The notes beneath the pieces are model-generated. The model was not told where the DNA came from. It saw only the letters and a list, made by a program, of their open reading frames with translations, and did not search any database. From NCBI GenBank assembly GCA_021768485.1, contig JAIZVZ010000020.1, positions 1 through 50,682 on the forward strand: 50,682 bases of DNA. Direction: 5' to 3'. Position 1 is the stretch's first letter; the number at the start of each line of letters is the position of its first letter. The position numbers and the translations under genes are program-made. The DNA is from Oxalobacteraceae bacterium (GTDB taxonomy: Bacteria > Pseudomonadota > Gammaproteobacteria > Burkholderiales > Burkholderiaceae_D). Positions 17,843 to 30,283 of this stretch are shown here, one piece after another.

Positions 17843-18880
17843 TCAGTCAGCACTGCGCCAATCGGTGCGGGGACGAAGCGGCCCGGGCCGCTGGCGGAGC
17901 GGTACCGGATTCTTCGAGGGCAGATAGCGCTTGTCGCGCAGCTCCGGCGGCAATTGCGCCAGCGCCGCCTCGATTCTGGGCAGGATCGCCGACAGCCGGT
18001 CCAGGCGGATATGATAGGCGCCCAGCATGGCCGGGAACTGCTCGGAACGGAAAAATGCATATTCGCGCAATCGTGCCGCACTGACCGGGTCGGCCGGATC
18101 GGGGCTGGCGCCAGGATGGCACATGATCAGCATGCCGTCTTCGGCACTGTCGAGCCAGCTGCCAAATTGCGTCAGATAGTCGACATTATCGAAGCCATAG
18201 ACACCGGCAAAACCGCAATTGGTCGGCAGCGCCCGCTCGTCGAGCTGTTGCCGCAGCGTGCTGCCGCCGAAGCGTTCGAGCCAGCGCGGTTTGCCGCGCC
18301 ACACCGGATTGGCCGCTACCGTATTGCGCAGCCACGGCCGCCGCGCGCCGTCATAGCGGCGCTCCAGCACCGTGAGCAGCGTATCGCGCACGACCGGCAA
18401 CTGATGGACGTGCTGGTGGCCATCGATGAAATCTGCCTGGCGTCCCATGGCCGTTTCGAAGGCGTCGAACTGCCGCTCGAGCATGGCGACCAGCTTGCTG
18501 CGGTCGAGCTGGCGCAAATAACTGCGCAGCACGATTGTCGATAGCGTGGGCGCCGGCTGGCCGAAGCCGGCCGTTAGATTGAAATGCAGTCCGATATCGG
18601 GCAGGCCGGCATGGCGTGTCGCCAGTTCGATTGCCGTCACTTCCTTATCGGCAGCCGCTGATGGTTGTTGCGATTGCAATTGCGCCACATGCGCCAGCGT
18701 CGTCCGCAAGGCGGGGGCGGCGACTTCATGCCAGCGCGGCGCCGTGCTCAGGCAACTGATGGCGCTCAGGTGGCCGGCGGCCAGCATGCAGCAAACGGCA
18801 TCGTCAATACCTGCATGCTGACCGTAATCGTCGGCGCACAGGGCAATCGAGCGCGGTACGCGCGCGTGCTTGTCGGTCAT
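17843..18880 (-). CDS. ChbG/HpnK (YdjC) family carbohydrate deacetylase
   Basis: The protein has 345 residues from the chosen start MTDKHARVPRSIALCADDYG at 18880; longer frames upstream lack family similarity. The metal-binding motifs of the YdjC fold are visible: CADDYG, the GLHFNLT histidine, and the HxxxH-type DGHQHVHQLP. Known relatives remove N-acetyl groups from chitooligosaccharides (ChbG) or act on hopanoid glucosamine (HpnK). The partial hpnC gene at the left end shows that the organism has hopanoid genes, but it is 18 kb away, so HpnK function is only a possibility. A Pro/Arg-rich tail of about 25 residues ends the protein. The next gene downstream is the NAD(P)HX repair enzyme. Confidence 0.85.
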   Translation of the reverse strand: MTDKHARVPRSIALCADDYGQHAGIDDAVCCMLAAGHLSAISCLSTAPRWHEVAAPALRTTLAHVAQLQSQQPSAAADKEVTAIELATRHAGLPDIGLHFNLTAGFGQPAPTLSTIVLRSYLRQLDRSKLVAMLERQFDAFETAMGRQADFIDGHQHVHQLPVVRDTLLTVLERRYDGARRPWLRNTVAANPVWRGKPRWLERFGGSTLRQQLDERALPTNCGFAGVYGFDNVDYLTQFGSWLDSAEDGMLIMCHPGASPDPADPVSAARLREYAFFRSEQFPAMLGAYHIRLDRLSAILPRIEAALAQLPPELRDKRYLPSKNPVPLRQRPGPLRPRTDWRSAD

Positions 18881-18966
18881 GGCGGAAGTCCGTTTTTTAT
18901 TAAAATAATGAGTGTTCCATTGTCGCGCTATCGGTGCGCATTCCGCCTGGCGCCGCGGCCCGAGCC

Positions 18967-18997
18967 GGGTATTGGCCGGGTATTGGCCGGGTGCGCC
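18967..18997. repeat. Tandem repeat GGGTATTGGCC, 11-bp x 2 plus partial
   Basis: Two identical 11-bp units are followed by a partial GGGTGCGCC, upstream of the deacetylase start. Confidence 0.75.
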
Positions 18998-19091
18998 AAT
19001 TGAGAGCAATTGTACTCCCGAAAAAAACGCAAACCACGGGGACCGCGAAGCTGTTTGCCGAACAACAGTGTCTTGATCATGAGCTGCGGCG

Positions 19092-19121
19092 CATATGCAA
19101 TGGCGGCATATGAAATGGCGA
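19092..19121. repeat. Tandem repeat, 15-bp x 2
   Basis: CATATGCAATGGCGG is followed directly by CATATGAAATGGCGA (two mismatches). Confidence 0.7.
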
Positions 19122-19146
19122 CCTCGGATATTGCGGATGCCGAAGG

Positions 19147-19186
19147 GCCGGAGCGCCGGAGCGTCGGAGCGCCGGAGCGCCGGAGC
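19147..19186. repeat. Tandem repeat GCCGGAGC, 8-bp x 5
   Basis: Five contiguous 8-bp units, of which four are identical and one is GTCGGAGC. They are GC-rich and lie next to an AT-rich array. Confidence 0.9.
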
Positions 19187-19260
19187 GCGTATTTTGATGC
19201 CGAGCCAGGCGACTTGATATCAAAATGTTTGTTTTGTATCAATAGCTATTTTACTGTTTG

Positions 19261-19304
19261 TATCTTTAAAATATCTTTAAAATATCTTTTAAATATCTTT
19301 AAAA
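19261..19304. repeat. Tandem repeat TATCTTTAAAA, 11-bp x 4
   Basis: Four contiguous 11-bp units: copies 1, 2 and 4 are identical and copy 3 is TATCTTTTAAA. The period is close to one DNA helical turn, so the A-tracts are phased. The array lies about 260 bp upstream of purL. Confidence 0.93.
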
Positions 19305-19494
19305 CGGTAAATCATGCGACGATTAAATTATATTTAAGGCAATATTATTGGGGTTTCCACCGTGTGCGGCGTGCTGCGCAGTCGTTGCCGCACGCCATGG
19401 TGCCGGCGCCGGCGGGCCATCTGCTGCGACCGCCCTTCGGCGCAATCGCGCGTTTCAGCGCTTGCGGTGCTGGTCTAGGGGGAGTGCGGCGCGG

Positions 19495-19500
19495 TATAAT
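19495..19500 (+). promoter_or_regulatory. Possible purL -10 box
   Basis: A perfect TATAAT lies 65 bp before the purL start. The -35 region is weak (TGGTCT about 18 bp upstream). I saw no PurR-type operator that I could defend. Confidence 0.35.
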
Positions 19501-19564
19501 CCGCGTGCTTCGCCTTCCTGTTGCTTAATCTGCGGCTTCTTGCCGCCCCAACTTCCATCCAGTC

Positions 19565-23653
<4,089 letters not shown>

Positions 23654-24031
23654 GTTCTTCCGGACGCATCCTCGGTCTTTCTTGCTTCTTCAGCCCGTCC
23701 GGCCCCCGGTGTTTTGGGGGCCGGTCCGCGGCCGCTCGTGCCGCCGACCCGCCCGGCCGGGCGCTTGTTGCCCGCCACCGTCACCGCCACCGCGCTTGGC
23801 GGCCGTCGCTCAGTCCATCAGGCTGTGACTGCAACTATATACACAATAAAAACCGATAGACGGTATTGTTGCCAAATCCATCCGATGCCAATGCCAGCAG
23901 GCTTGCGCAGCCTATTGAATGAAATATCGCGTCATTTGAAGATTCTGAAAATAATTATTTTTTTTGAGAAAAATTGTTGAACTTAAATAGTTGATGCAAC
24001 TCAAAATAAGTCCATACAGCAAGGATTTATC
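23654..24031. other. Spacer between purL and lipoprotein gene
   Basis: This 378-bp region contains the purL hairpin (23699-23724) and then becomes AT-rich towards 24000. I see no gene; open frames here lack ribosome sites and domains. Confidence 0.5.
23699..23724 (+). terminator. GC-rich hairpin after purL
   Basis: CCGGCCCCC (23699-23707) pairs perfectly with GGGGGCCGG (23716-23724) around GGTGTTTT. There is no T tract, so it may be an mRNA-stabilising or imperfect terminator structure. Confidence 0.45.
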
Positions 24032-24340
24032 ATGACTCGCATGACTAATATCAAAACGCTAGTTCACCTTTTTATTTGCAGCATCTTTGCTGTATTGCTG
24101 GCTGCCTGCGGTGGCCAGGCCGAGAGCGATGCTCTCATCAGCGCCAATCAGAATCAGTTTTATGCGCGCAATACGCAACTGGCCTCGGCCCAGGAAGCCG
24201 CGCTGGCATCCGAGACGGCGGCGCAGCCGGACGTGCCGACGGTCTCGAATGTGCCGGCCATCGAGCCTATCCCGGCCATGGAAATTCCTGCCGACCCTTC
24301 TTCCACAGGCTTCCCCAGTTCAGGAGCCCCAAGCCAATAG
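24032..24340 (+). CDS. Small hypothetical lipoprotein
   Basis: This 102-residue predicted lipoprotein has a hydrophobic signal ending in the lipobox LLAAC, followed by GGQAESDA. The start at 24032 has AAGGA seven bases upstream; an ATG three codons later is less favoured. After the Cys the protein is hydrophilic: an Ala/Gln/Ser-rich segment (NQNQFYARNTQLASAQEAAL) then a Pro-rich tail with VPTVSNVPAIEPIPAMEIP. No domain is recognised. It is 169 bp upstream of, and co-oriented with, the secreted DUF4832 protein, so the two may act together at the cell surface; this is an inference from position only. Confidence 0.7.
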   Translation: MTRMTNIKTLVHLFICSIFAVLLAACGGQAESDALISANQNQFYARNTQLASAQEAALASETAAQPDVPTVSNVPAIEPIPAMEIPADPSSTGFPSSGAPSQ

Positions 24341-24429
24341 GTCTGGATATCGATTCTGAGTCCGCCGCGACTCGCTGCGCCCGCCAGTATTTTCTTGCTG
24401 GGCAAATAGGCTGTTTTTAGTTCATCACC

Positions 24430-24447
24430 ACTGCCTTGCGAGGCAGT
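24430..24447 (+). other. Stem-loop upstream of the DUF4832 gene
   Basis: ACTGCCT-TGCG-AGGCAGT is a perfect 7-bp hairpin between the lipoprotein gene and the DUF4832 gene. No T tract follows, so it may belong to the downstream 5' leader or attenuate read-through. Confidence 0.4.
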
Positions 24448-24509
24448 CGGGTAGTGTCGTCCGTGTATTTTCTCTACGGCAATTTATGCTAATTTTCAAA
24501 GAGGTTTTC

Positions 24510-26294
24510 GTGAATACTATTTCATCTTATATTGCACCGGCAATCAGCCGTTTCGGGAAATTGCTGGCCTGCGCCGCTGTTTTTTCTGTGGCGTCGCTCG
24601 CGCATGCTGCGGCGCCGACCGCCAGCAGCGATAGCGTCAACACCAGCTATCAAGTGTCGTTTGCGAGCAGTCCCAGCTATGTCCGGATCTTCCTCGATAC
24701 CGACAAGAGCGCTGCCACCGGTTACAGCGTCGGCGGTGCCGGTGCCAGCTATATGCTCGAAAACGGCAGCCTGTACCGTTATACGGGTAGCGGCGGCGCC
24801 AGCTGGGGCTGGACCTATGTCAAGGCCGTCACGTTTACGAAAACCGCCACCACGGCCACGGTGACGGTGGCGCGGGCCGATATCGGTTCGCCCAAGGCGC
24901 TCAATTTTGTCGCCCAGACTGAAAGTCCGGTCGTCAACAGTGCGCTGATGAGCCAGACCCTGAGCACGACGACAGCCGTCAAGGCCGCTGCTGCCACCAC
25001 CGCGTCTGCCAGCGTCAGCTACAGCCCCAGCAGTGCCTTGATTGCCAATCCGGAGCGCGGTTTTTATGGCGCCGGCGGTCACTGCGAAAAAAGTGCTTTC
25101 AGCCAAAGCGTGTTGCAAGGCTATCGGACCAATGATGCCAACACCCTCGTGATCTGCGTGTTTTATTTATCGAGTTTCAAGACTGCGCCGATCAATGCGA
25201 CGACCTTGAATTTCTTCCAGAAGCAGATGGATACGGTCCGTGCCGCAGGCCTGAAAGTGCTGGTGCGCTTTGCCTACACGGAAAGCACGGCCGGCGACGA
25301 TGCCAGCCTGAGCTGGGTGAAAACGCATCTGGACCAGCTGGCGCCGTATTTTGCCGCCAACAGCGATGTCATGTTCGTCACTCAGCAGGGCCTGATCGGT
25401 GCCTGGGGCGAGGGCGCGTTTAGCAATAACTTCGGTACCGGCAGCAATCTGACTGCGCAAAATGTCGCCGACCGCACTGCGGTGCTGACCAAGCTCTTGC
25501 AAGTCGTGCCCGCCAACCGCATGGTGCAAGTGCGTACGCCATTGATGAAGACGCGCGCCCTTGGCAGTACGGCGCTGTCGGCCGCAGAAGCTTTCAGCGG
25601 TTCGAACCGGGCCCGTGTCGGCCATCATAACGATTGCTTCCTGCATGGCGCCACCGATTCGGGCACCTATCTCAATACGGCGGTCGACTATCCTTACCTC
25701 GCAGCTGACAGCACTTATTTACCGGTAGGCGGCGAAACGTGCGGCCTGTCGGCTCCGCGCACCGATTGCCCGACCGCGCTCAGCGAAATGGCCAAATTCC
25801 ACTGGTCTTATCTGAACCTGAATTTCGATCTCGATGTCGTCAATGGCTGGCGTTCGCAAGGTTGCTTTAACCAGATCAAGCAATCGCTCGGCTATCGCTT
25901 TGTGCTGCAAAGCGGCAGCTACTCGACCAGCGGCAAGCCTGGAGCAACGATTAACGTCAGCTTCACCTTGAAAAACGTCGGTTGGGCCGCACCGTTCAAT
26001 GCCCGTAACGTCCAGTTTGTATTGCGCAATACGGCGACCGGCGCCCTCGTGCGTTTGCCTATCAGTACCGATCCGCGTCTGTGGTTGGGTGGCAATACCA
26101 TCAGCGTGAGCCAAGCCTTGACGTTGCCAGCGAGCATGGCCAGCGGCACTTATGCAGCCTTTCTGAGCTTGCCTGATTCGGCGGCGTCGCTGGCGGCCCG
26201 TCCTGAATATGCGATCCAGTTTGCCAACACCAATATGTGGGAAGCGGCGACAGGACTGAACAACCTGAATCACACGATGGCGGTGGCACCGTAA
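24510..26294 (+). CDS. Secreted DUF4874/DUF4832 domain protein
   Basis: The protein has 594 residues from the GTG at 24510, which has AGAGG five bases upstream; a longer ATG form at 24486 would include that site in the frame. A signal peptide ends near SLAHAAAP. A beta-rich module of about 120 residues (GYSVGGAGASYMLENGSLYR) follows. Next comes a DUF4874-like region with the hallmark NPERGFYGAGG, and a DUF4832-like region with HHNDCFLHGATDSGTY. The family is seen in secreted proteins and has a barrel-like organisation recalling glycoside hydrolases, but no activity is established to my knowledge. The final ~120 residues (ATINVSFTLKNVGWA) look like a beta-sandwich module. Function unknown; a polysaccharide-related role is inference. 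Confidence 0.85.
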   Translation: MNTISSYIAPAISRFGKLLACAAVFSVASLAHAAAPTASSDSVNTSYQVSFASSPSYVRIFLDTDKSAATGYSVGGAGASYMLENGSLYRYTGSGGASWGWTYVKAVTFTKTATTATVTVARADIGSPKALNFVAQTESPVVNSALMSQTLSTTTAVKAAAATTASASVSYSPSSALIANPERGFYGAGGHCEKSAFSQSVLQGYRTNDANTLVICVFYLSSFKTAPINATTLNFFQKQMDTVRAAGLKVLVRFAYTESTAGDDASLSWVKTHLDQLAPYFAANSDVMFVTQQGLIGAWGEGAFSNNFGTGSNLTAQNVADRTAVLTKLLQVVPANRMVQVRTPLMKTRALGSTALSAAEAFSGSNRARVGHHNDCFLHGATDSGTYLNTAVDYPYLAADSTYLPVGGETCGLSAPRTDCPTALSEMAKFHWSYLNLNFDLDVVNGWRSQGCFNQIKQSLGYRFVLQSGSYSTSGKPGATINVSFTLKNVGWAAPFNARNVQFVLRNTATGALVRLPISTDPRLWLGGNTISVSQALTLPASMASGTYAAFLSLPDSAASLAARPEYAIQFANTNMWEAATGLNNLNHTMAVAP

Positions 26295-26360
26295 GCGTGC
26301 AGAGCTGGAAAAGGCTGGATGGCGCGGCAGCTTGCCGCGCCCGCATCAGACAGAAGCAAA

Positions 26361-26390
26361 AAAAAGCGCTCGTTTCCGAGCGCTTTTTTT
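26361..26390. terminator. Bidirectional terminator, DUF4832 gene / parvulin gene
   Basis: AAAAAGCGCTCG pairs with CGAGCGCTTTTT across TTTC, with a further T run. The symmetric A and T tracts suit both convergent genes. Confidence 0.92.
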
Positions 26391-26401
26391 ATTACAAGGA
26401 A

Positions 26402-26431
26402 TTACTTGACGAAGACTTACTTGACAACCGC
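26402..26431. repeat. 15-bp duplication covering the parvulin stop codon
   Basis: TTACTTGAC occurs at 26402 and again at 26417, exactly 15 bp apart. On the coding strand GTC-AAG-TAA is repeated in frame, so a second TAA lies five codons after the first. Confidence 0.65.
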
Positions 26432-27196
26432 TTTCTTGCGCAGTTGTTCTGCATACGCTTGCAGTTTGCGTTGTTGCAGCGATTCGGTAATTTGCGGCTT
26501 GATTTCTTCGATGGTCGGCACTTTCGCAGCGCGCGTATCTTCGAGACGGATCACGTGGAAACCGAACTGGCTTTGCACCGGTGTTTCGGTGAACTGGCCT
26601 TTTTTCAGGGCGACCAGGGCATCGCTGAATGGTTTCACATAAGCGGTCGGTGGCGCCCAGTCGAGGTCGCCGCCATTGGCGCCGGAACCGGTGTCGAGCG
26701 ATTGCTTGGCCAGGTCTTCAAACTTGGAACCGGCTTTCAGCTTGGCGATGATGGCCTTGGCTTCGGCGTCGGTCTTGACCAGGATGTGGCGTGCGTGGTA
26801 TTCCTTGTCGCTCGCCTGGGCCTTGAATTTGTCGTATTCAGCCTTGATGTCGGCCTCGGTGACAGGATTCTTTTTCAGGTAAGAACCCATCATGGCATTG
26901 ACGATGATCGACTTGCGCGCATTTTCAAGGGCGAGTTTGACATCGGCGTTCTTGGCCATGCCTTGTTTTTCGGCTTCCTGCACCAATACTTCGCGATTGA
27001 TCAAGTTTTCCTTAATGGCATTACGCAATTCCGGGCTGTCAGCCTGGCCTTGGGCTGCTTGTTGCTTGACGATCAGTTCCGCGTGCGCAGCGGGAATGGC
27101 TTTGCCGTTGACCGTGGCAAGCGTTTGCGCCATGACCGGCAGGGCAACGGTGGCGAGTAATGCGATCAACAAGCGAGCTGGCTTTAAAGTCATCAT
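26417..27196 (-). CDS. Secreted parvulin-type peptidyl-prolyl isomerase
   Basis: This 259-residue periplasmic foldase has a signal peptide (LLIALLATVALPVMAQ) ending near residue 24. A SurA-N-like helical region follows, then a PpiC/parvulin domain (about 135-235) with YHARHILVKT, GGDLDWAPPTAYVKPF and FGFHVIRLEDTR. It is probably a PpiC/PrsA-like folding factor for exported proteins, alongside PpiD at 12566. Two adjacent ATGs are possible (27196 or 27193); AGGA at 27201-27204 spaces better with the second. It lies downstream of bolA with a 159-bp gap, so it is probably transcribed separately. The end carries a 15-bp duplication including the stop codon. Confidence 0.92.
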   Translation of the reverse strand: MMTLKPARLLIALLATVALPVMAQTLATVNGKAIPAAHAELIVKQQAAQGQADSPELRNAIKENLINREVLVQEAEKQGMAKNADVKLALENARKSIIVNAMMGSYLKKNPVTEADIKAEYDKFKAQASDKEYHARHILVKTDAEAKAIIAKLKAGSKFEDLAKQSLDTGSGANGGDLDWAPPTAYVKPFSDALVALKKGQFTETPVQSQFGFHVIRLEDTRAAKVPTIEEIKPQITESLQQRKLQAYAEQLRKKAVVK

Positions 27197-27355
27197 TGAT
27201 TCCTAAAGTAAAAAAGTGCGTATAAGTTTATTATTAAACGCAAAACAGTCAATATAAATCGCTCAAAGTGATGATGAGACGATTGTTACGCTTTGTTACG
27301 CCTGGATTGCGTAAATTCTTGCGCAAACCCAAAGACATACATGGCTGAATGAAAA

Positions 27356-27664
27356 TCAAGCCACTTCCGAAGGCGCTAGCGCAGTAATTGCCAGAGCATG
27401 AATCTCGGTGTGCATCATGTCAACTACACAATCATACACCAGCCGATGGCGCGTGACGAGTTTGTGCCCTTCAAATTGTGCGCTGACGACCCGGATCCGG
27501 TAATGGCCGCCGCCGGCAGCGGCGCCGGCGTGACCGGCATGCAGCGCCGAATCGTCGTCGACCGTGCAGGACAGCGGCGCCAGGCCGGCTGTGATGCGCT
27601 GTTCGATCCGCGCCAGGCGCGAGGCGCCGCCTTCGGCGGGCGGCGTGGCAGCAGATGAGTTCAT
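27356..27664 (-). CDS. bolA: BolA family protein
   Basis: This 102-residue protein has a BolA fold. Signature segments are [27 protein letters not shown] and [13 protein letters not shown], followed by [11 protein letters not shown]. BolA proteins bind monothiol glutaredoxins through shared Fe-S clusters and influence cell shape and stress gene expression. The start overlaps the yciB stop by four bases, so it is translationally coupled. The N-terminus has a short Ala/Gly-rich extension before RLARIEQ. Confidence 0.93.
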   Translation of the reverse strand: MNSSAATPPAEGGASRLARIEQRITAGLAPLSCTVDDDSALHAGHAGAAAGGGHYRIRVVSAQFEGHKLVTRHRLVYDCVVDMMHTEIHALAITALAPSEVA

Positions 27665-28281
27665 TGCGGATCCTTCATGTATTTTGTCAAAACGAGACTT
27701 TGTCCGATGATAAACGCCACCATCAGTCCAATGCCGCCGAATAATTTGTAATTGACCCAGATTTCCGTTGAGAAATTAAATGCAATAAACAGATTGAGGC
27801 AGCCCTGCAGCACGAAAAAACAACCCCAGGCCAGGCCCAGGCGGCTCCAGACCGTGTCGGGCAGCGTGATTTGATCGGCGATCATATTGCGGATCAAGTT
27901 TTTCTTGAAAATGAATTGACCGATCAGCAAGCCGCCGCCAAAACACCAGTACAGAATGGTCGGTTTCCACTTGATGAAGACGTCGCTGTGAAAATAAATC
28001 GTCGCGCCGCCGAAAATGGTGATGATGACAAACGACAGCCACAACATGGTGTCGACCTTTTTGCGTCGTGCCAGCAGATAGCCAATTTGCAATACCGTGG
28101 CGCCGATCGCCACTGCCGTCGCCAGCAGTATCGGCGCTTGCAGGGCACTGATGGCCGTGCCCGAGCCGATCCCCGAAAAATAGCGCGAAACGAAGTCTTG
28201 CGTGAGCTGCGGATGGCCGGCGCCGAATTTATAGGCAATAAAAAACAGAATGACGGGAAAAAGGTCGAACAGGAATTTCAT
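27661..28281 (-). CDS. yciB: YciB/IspZ inner-membrane septation protein A
   Basis: This 206-residue integral membrane protein begins [20 protein letters not shown], the typical YciB N-terminus, and has five to six hydrophobic helices. YciB affects cell envelope integrity and septation and interacts with divisome and elongasome proteins. E. coli YciB is 179 residues. The gene lies 18 bp after msrB and overlaps bolA by four bases, so msrB-yciB-bolA form one minus-strand operon. Confidence 0.93.
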   Translation of the reverse strand: MKFLFDLFPVILFFIAYKFGAGHPQLTQDFVSRYFSGIGSGTAISALQAPILLATAVAIGATVLQIGYLLARRKKVDTMLWLSFVIITIFGGATIYFHSDVFIKWKPTILYWCFGGGLLIGQFIFKKNLIRNMIADQITLPDTVWSRLGLAWGCFFVLQGCLNLFIAFNFSTEIWVNYKLFGGIGLMVAFIIGQSLVLTKYMKDPQ

Positions 28282-28299
28282 GTTAATCAGTAATCCAGG

Positions 28300-28692
28300 T
28301 TAAGTCGGGTCGAAACGCAACGACGCCGAATTGATGCAGTAACGCAGCCCTGTCGGTGGCGGTCCGTCCGGAAACACGTGGCCCAAATGGGCGTCGCAGA
28401 CCGCACAGACGATTTCGGTGCGTATCATGCCATGAGTTTTATCAACGTGTTCAATTACATTGTCAGAATTAATTGCCTTAAAGTAACTTGGCCAGCCACA
28501 GCCGGAATCGAATTTGGCATCCGATTCGAATAATGGCGTATTGCAACAGACGCAAGTATAGACCCCATGTTCGTGGTGGTTCCAGAATTTTCCGGTAAAC
28601 GGCAATTCGGTGCCGGCGCGGCGCGCCACCTCGAACTGAATCGGCTCCAGCAAGGCGTGCCATTCGCCATCGGTTTTTTTCACTTTATTCAT
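28300..28692 (-). CDS. msrB: Peptide-methionine (R)-S-oxide reductase
   Basis: This 130-residue enzyme reduces methionine-R-sulfoxide in proteins. The start [15 protein letters not shown] at 28692 has GGAG five bases upstream, better than the ATG seven codons earlier. The zinc-binding cysteines are Cys47/Cys50 (CVCC) and Cys96/Cys99 (CAVC). The catalytic Cys119 lies in [11 protein letters not shown], preceded by [10 protein letters not shown]. It is the first gene of the msrB-yciB-bolA unit. SelO lies just upstream, and both have links to oxidative stress. Confidence 0.97.
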   Translation of the reverse strand: MNKVKKTDGEWHALLEPIQFEVARRAGTELPFTGKFWNHHEHGVYTCVCCNTPLFESDAKFDSGCGWPSYFKAINSDNVIEHVDKTHGMIRTEIVCAVCDAHLGHVFPDGPPPTGLRYCINSASLRFDPT

Positions 28693-28716
28693 ATGCGCTC
28701 CAATTGACTTCAACAG

Positions 28717-28820
28717 ACTTCAATAATGGCTGCTCAGAATGAGCAGCCGACTGCGAGATCGTGACTTCGATCGTCACTTCAACCTTGCCTGCTCAGGATG
28801 AGCAGCTGACTTCGAGATCG
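28717..28820. repeat. 59-bp tandem duplication spanning the selO 3' end
   Basis: The segment starting ACTTCAA at 28717 recurs at 28776, offset by 59 bp. Within it 28729-28761 and 28788-28820 match at 29 of 33 positions. The second copy encodes the last residues of SelO, including its terminal Cys-Ser-Ser and stop; the first copy is non-coding. Each copy carries the palindrome CTGCTCA-N3-TGAGCAG. Confidence 0.8.
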
Positions 28821-30283
28821 CCGGCCCAGTGCGGCGGCAGGGCGGCGTAATGTTCATGTTCGGGCTGTTCGTCGAACGGGTGCTCGAGCACGGCCAGCAG
28901 GCGCGCCACTTCGCTGAAGTCCTTGTTTTGAGCTTGCGCGATTGCCTGTTGCGCCAGGTAGTTGCGCAACACGTATTTGGGGTTGACTGCATGCATTGCA
29001 AGCCGGCGCGCGCTATCAGTGCTGTGTTCGCGCCGCAGGCGCGCGCGGTATTGCACGGCCCAGGCGTCGAAGGCGGCGCGATCGAGGAACAGGTCGCGCA
29101 GCGCGCCGTCCTGGGCTTCGCGTTCGGCATCGCTCGTGAATTCGAGTCTCAGGTCGCCGAGGCGGCGAAAAAACAAGGTGAAATCGGCGCGGTTGTTTTG
29201 CAGCAGCGTCAAGGTGGCATCGAATAGCGCATCGTCGCCGGCTTCCAGTGTCGTCAAGCCGAATTTGCCGTGCAAAAGCGCGGCCAGGCGCGCCGAAAAT
29301 TCATGGGGATAGACGGCCAGCGCTTCCTGCGCCTGTTCGACCTCGCCGATCAGCGGCAGCAAGGCCTGGGCCAGCGCATGGCAATTCCAGTGGCCGATCT
29401 GCGGCTGCATCTTGTAGGCATAGCGGCCCTCGCGGTCGGTGTGATTGCAGATATGGCCGGGATCGAACGCATCCATGAAACCGAACGGGCCGTAGTCGAG
29501 CGTCAGGCCGAGGATGGACATATTGTCGGTATTCATGACGCCATGCATGAAGCCGACCGCCTGCCACTGCGCGATCAGGTGCGCGGTGCGGCGCGTGACT
29601 TCCTGCAGCAGGGCCCGATAGGGATTGTCGCTGGCCTGCAGTTGCGGATAAAACTGCGCAATCACATAGTCGGCCAGGATTTTCAGTTCGGCCTGCTTGT
29701 CCTGATAGTACCAATGTTCGAACGACCCGAAGCGCACGAAGCTCGGCGCCAGGCGCGTGACCACGGCCGTGCTTTCGGGCGCTTCGCGCATCACGTGCAA
29801 ATCCGAACCGATCACCGCCAGCGCATAGGAGGTCGGAATGCCGAGCGCGGCCATCGCTTGCGAACACAGAAATTCGCGGATCGACGAACGCAGGACGGCG
29901 CGGCCGTCGCCCATGCGCGAATACGGCGTCTGGCCGGCGCCTTTCAATTGCAATTCCATCGGGCCCTGGGCGCTGTCGACTTCGCCGAGCAGGATTGCGC
30001 GACCGTCGCCGAGTTGGCCGGCCCAGACGCCGAATTGATGACCGGAGTAGACGGCCGCCAGCGGCAGGGAACCGGGCAAGGGCTGATTGCCGGCAAATGC
30101 ATCGATCACTTGCTTTTGCTCAAATTCCGCGCTGTCGAGGCCGATTAGACTGGCTGCAGTTTGACTTGCCGCAACCAAATACGGTTGCGGCAAGGGGGTT
30201 GGCGTCAAGCGTGTGTAAAACGCCGGCGGCAACATCGCAAACGAATTCTTGAATGGCAGGCGGTCGGTGGCAGGCAGGGTCAT
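28793..30283 (-). CDS. selO: SelO/YdiU family protein adenylyltransferase
   Basis: This 496-residue pseudokinase-fold enzyme transfers AMP rather than phosphate to protein hydroxyls; in E. coli SelO responds to oxidative stress. Family motifs are [39 protein letters not shown] and [13 protein letters not shown], with [20 protein letters not shown] as the metal and catalytic loop. The C-terminus ends EVSCSS; eukaryotic homologues have selenocysteine at this Cys position, so this is the Cys form. The terminal codons lie in a 59-bp duplication and a 17-base palindrome. It is divergent from the acyl-CoA ligase gene and about 100 bp upstream of msrB. Confidence 0.95.
   Translation of the reverse strand: MTLPATDRLPFKNSFAMLPPAFYTRLTPTPLPQPYLVAASQTAASLIGLDSAEFEQKQVIDAFAGNQPLPGSLPLAAVYSGHQFGVWAGQLGDGRAILLGEVDSAQGPMELQLKGAGQTPYSRMGDGRAVLRSSIREFLCSQAMAALGIPTSYALAVIGSDLHVMREAPESTAVVTRLAPSFVRFGSFEHWYYQDKQAELKILADYVIAQFYPQLQASDNPYRALLQEVTRRTAHLIAQWQAVGFMHGVMNTDNMSILGLTLDYGPFGFMDAFDPGHICNHTDREGRYAYKMQPQIGHWNCHALAQALLPLIGEVEQAQEALAVYPHEFSARLAALLHGKFGLTTLEAGDDALFDATLTLLQNNRADFTLFFRRLGDLRLEFTSDAEREAQDGALRDLFLDRAAFDAWAVQYRARLRREHSTDSARRLAMHAVNPKYVLRNYLAQQAIAQAQNKDFSEVARLLAVLEHPFDEQPEHEHYAALPPHWAGDLEVSCSS

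Larger units (their letters stand above)
18881..19564. other. 684-bp repeat-rich, partly AT-rich spacer before purL
   Basis: No convincing gene is present. The region holds five separate repeats (18967-18997, 19092-19121, 19147-19186 and 19261-19304, plus a GC-rich tail) and an AT-rich island at about 19210-19345. A consensus TATAAT lies at 19495. Open frames crossing it on both strands are mostly the repeats translated and lack ribosome sites or recognisable domains. Confidence 0.6.

Noticed and set aside
19210-19345. AT-rich island as an insertion-sequence remnant
   Set aside because: No transposase fragment or terminal inverted repeats could be seen; kept only as a repeat-rich region.
19010-19528. 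172-codon frame in the purL upstream spacer
   Set aside because: It is largely the translated tandem repeats and AT-rich island; no start signal or domain.
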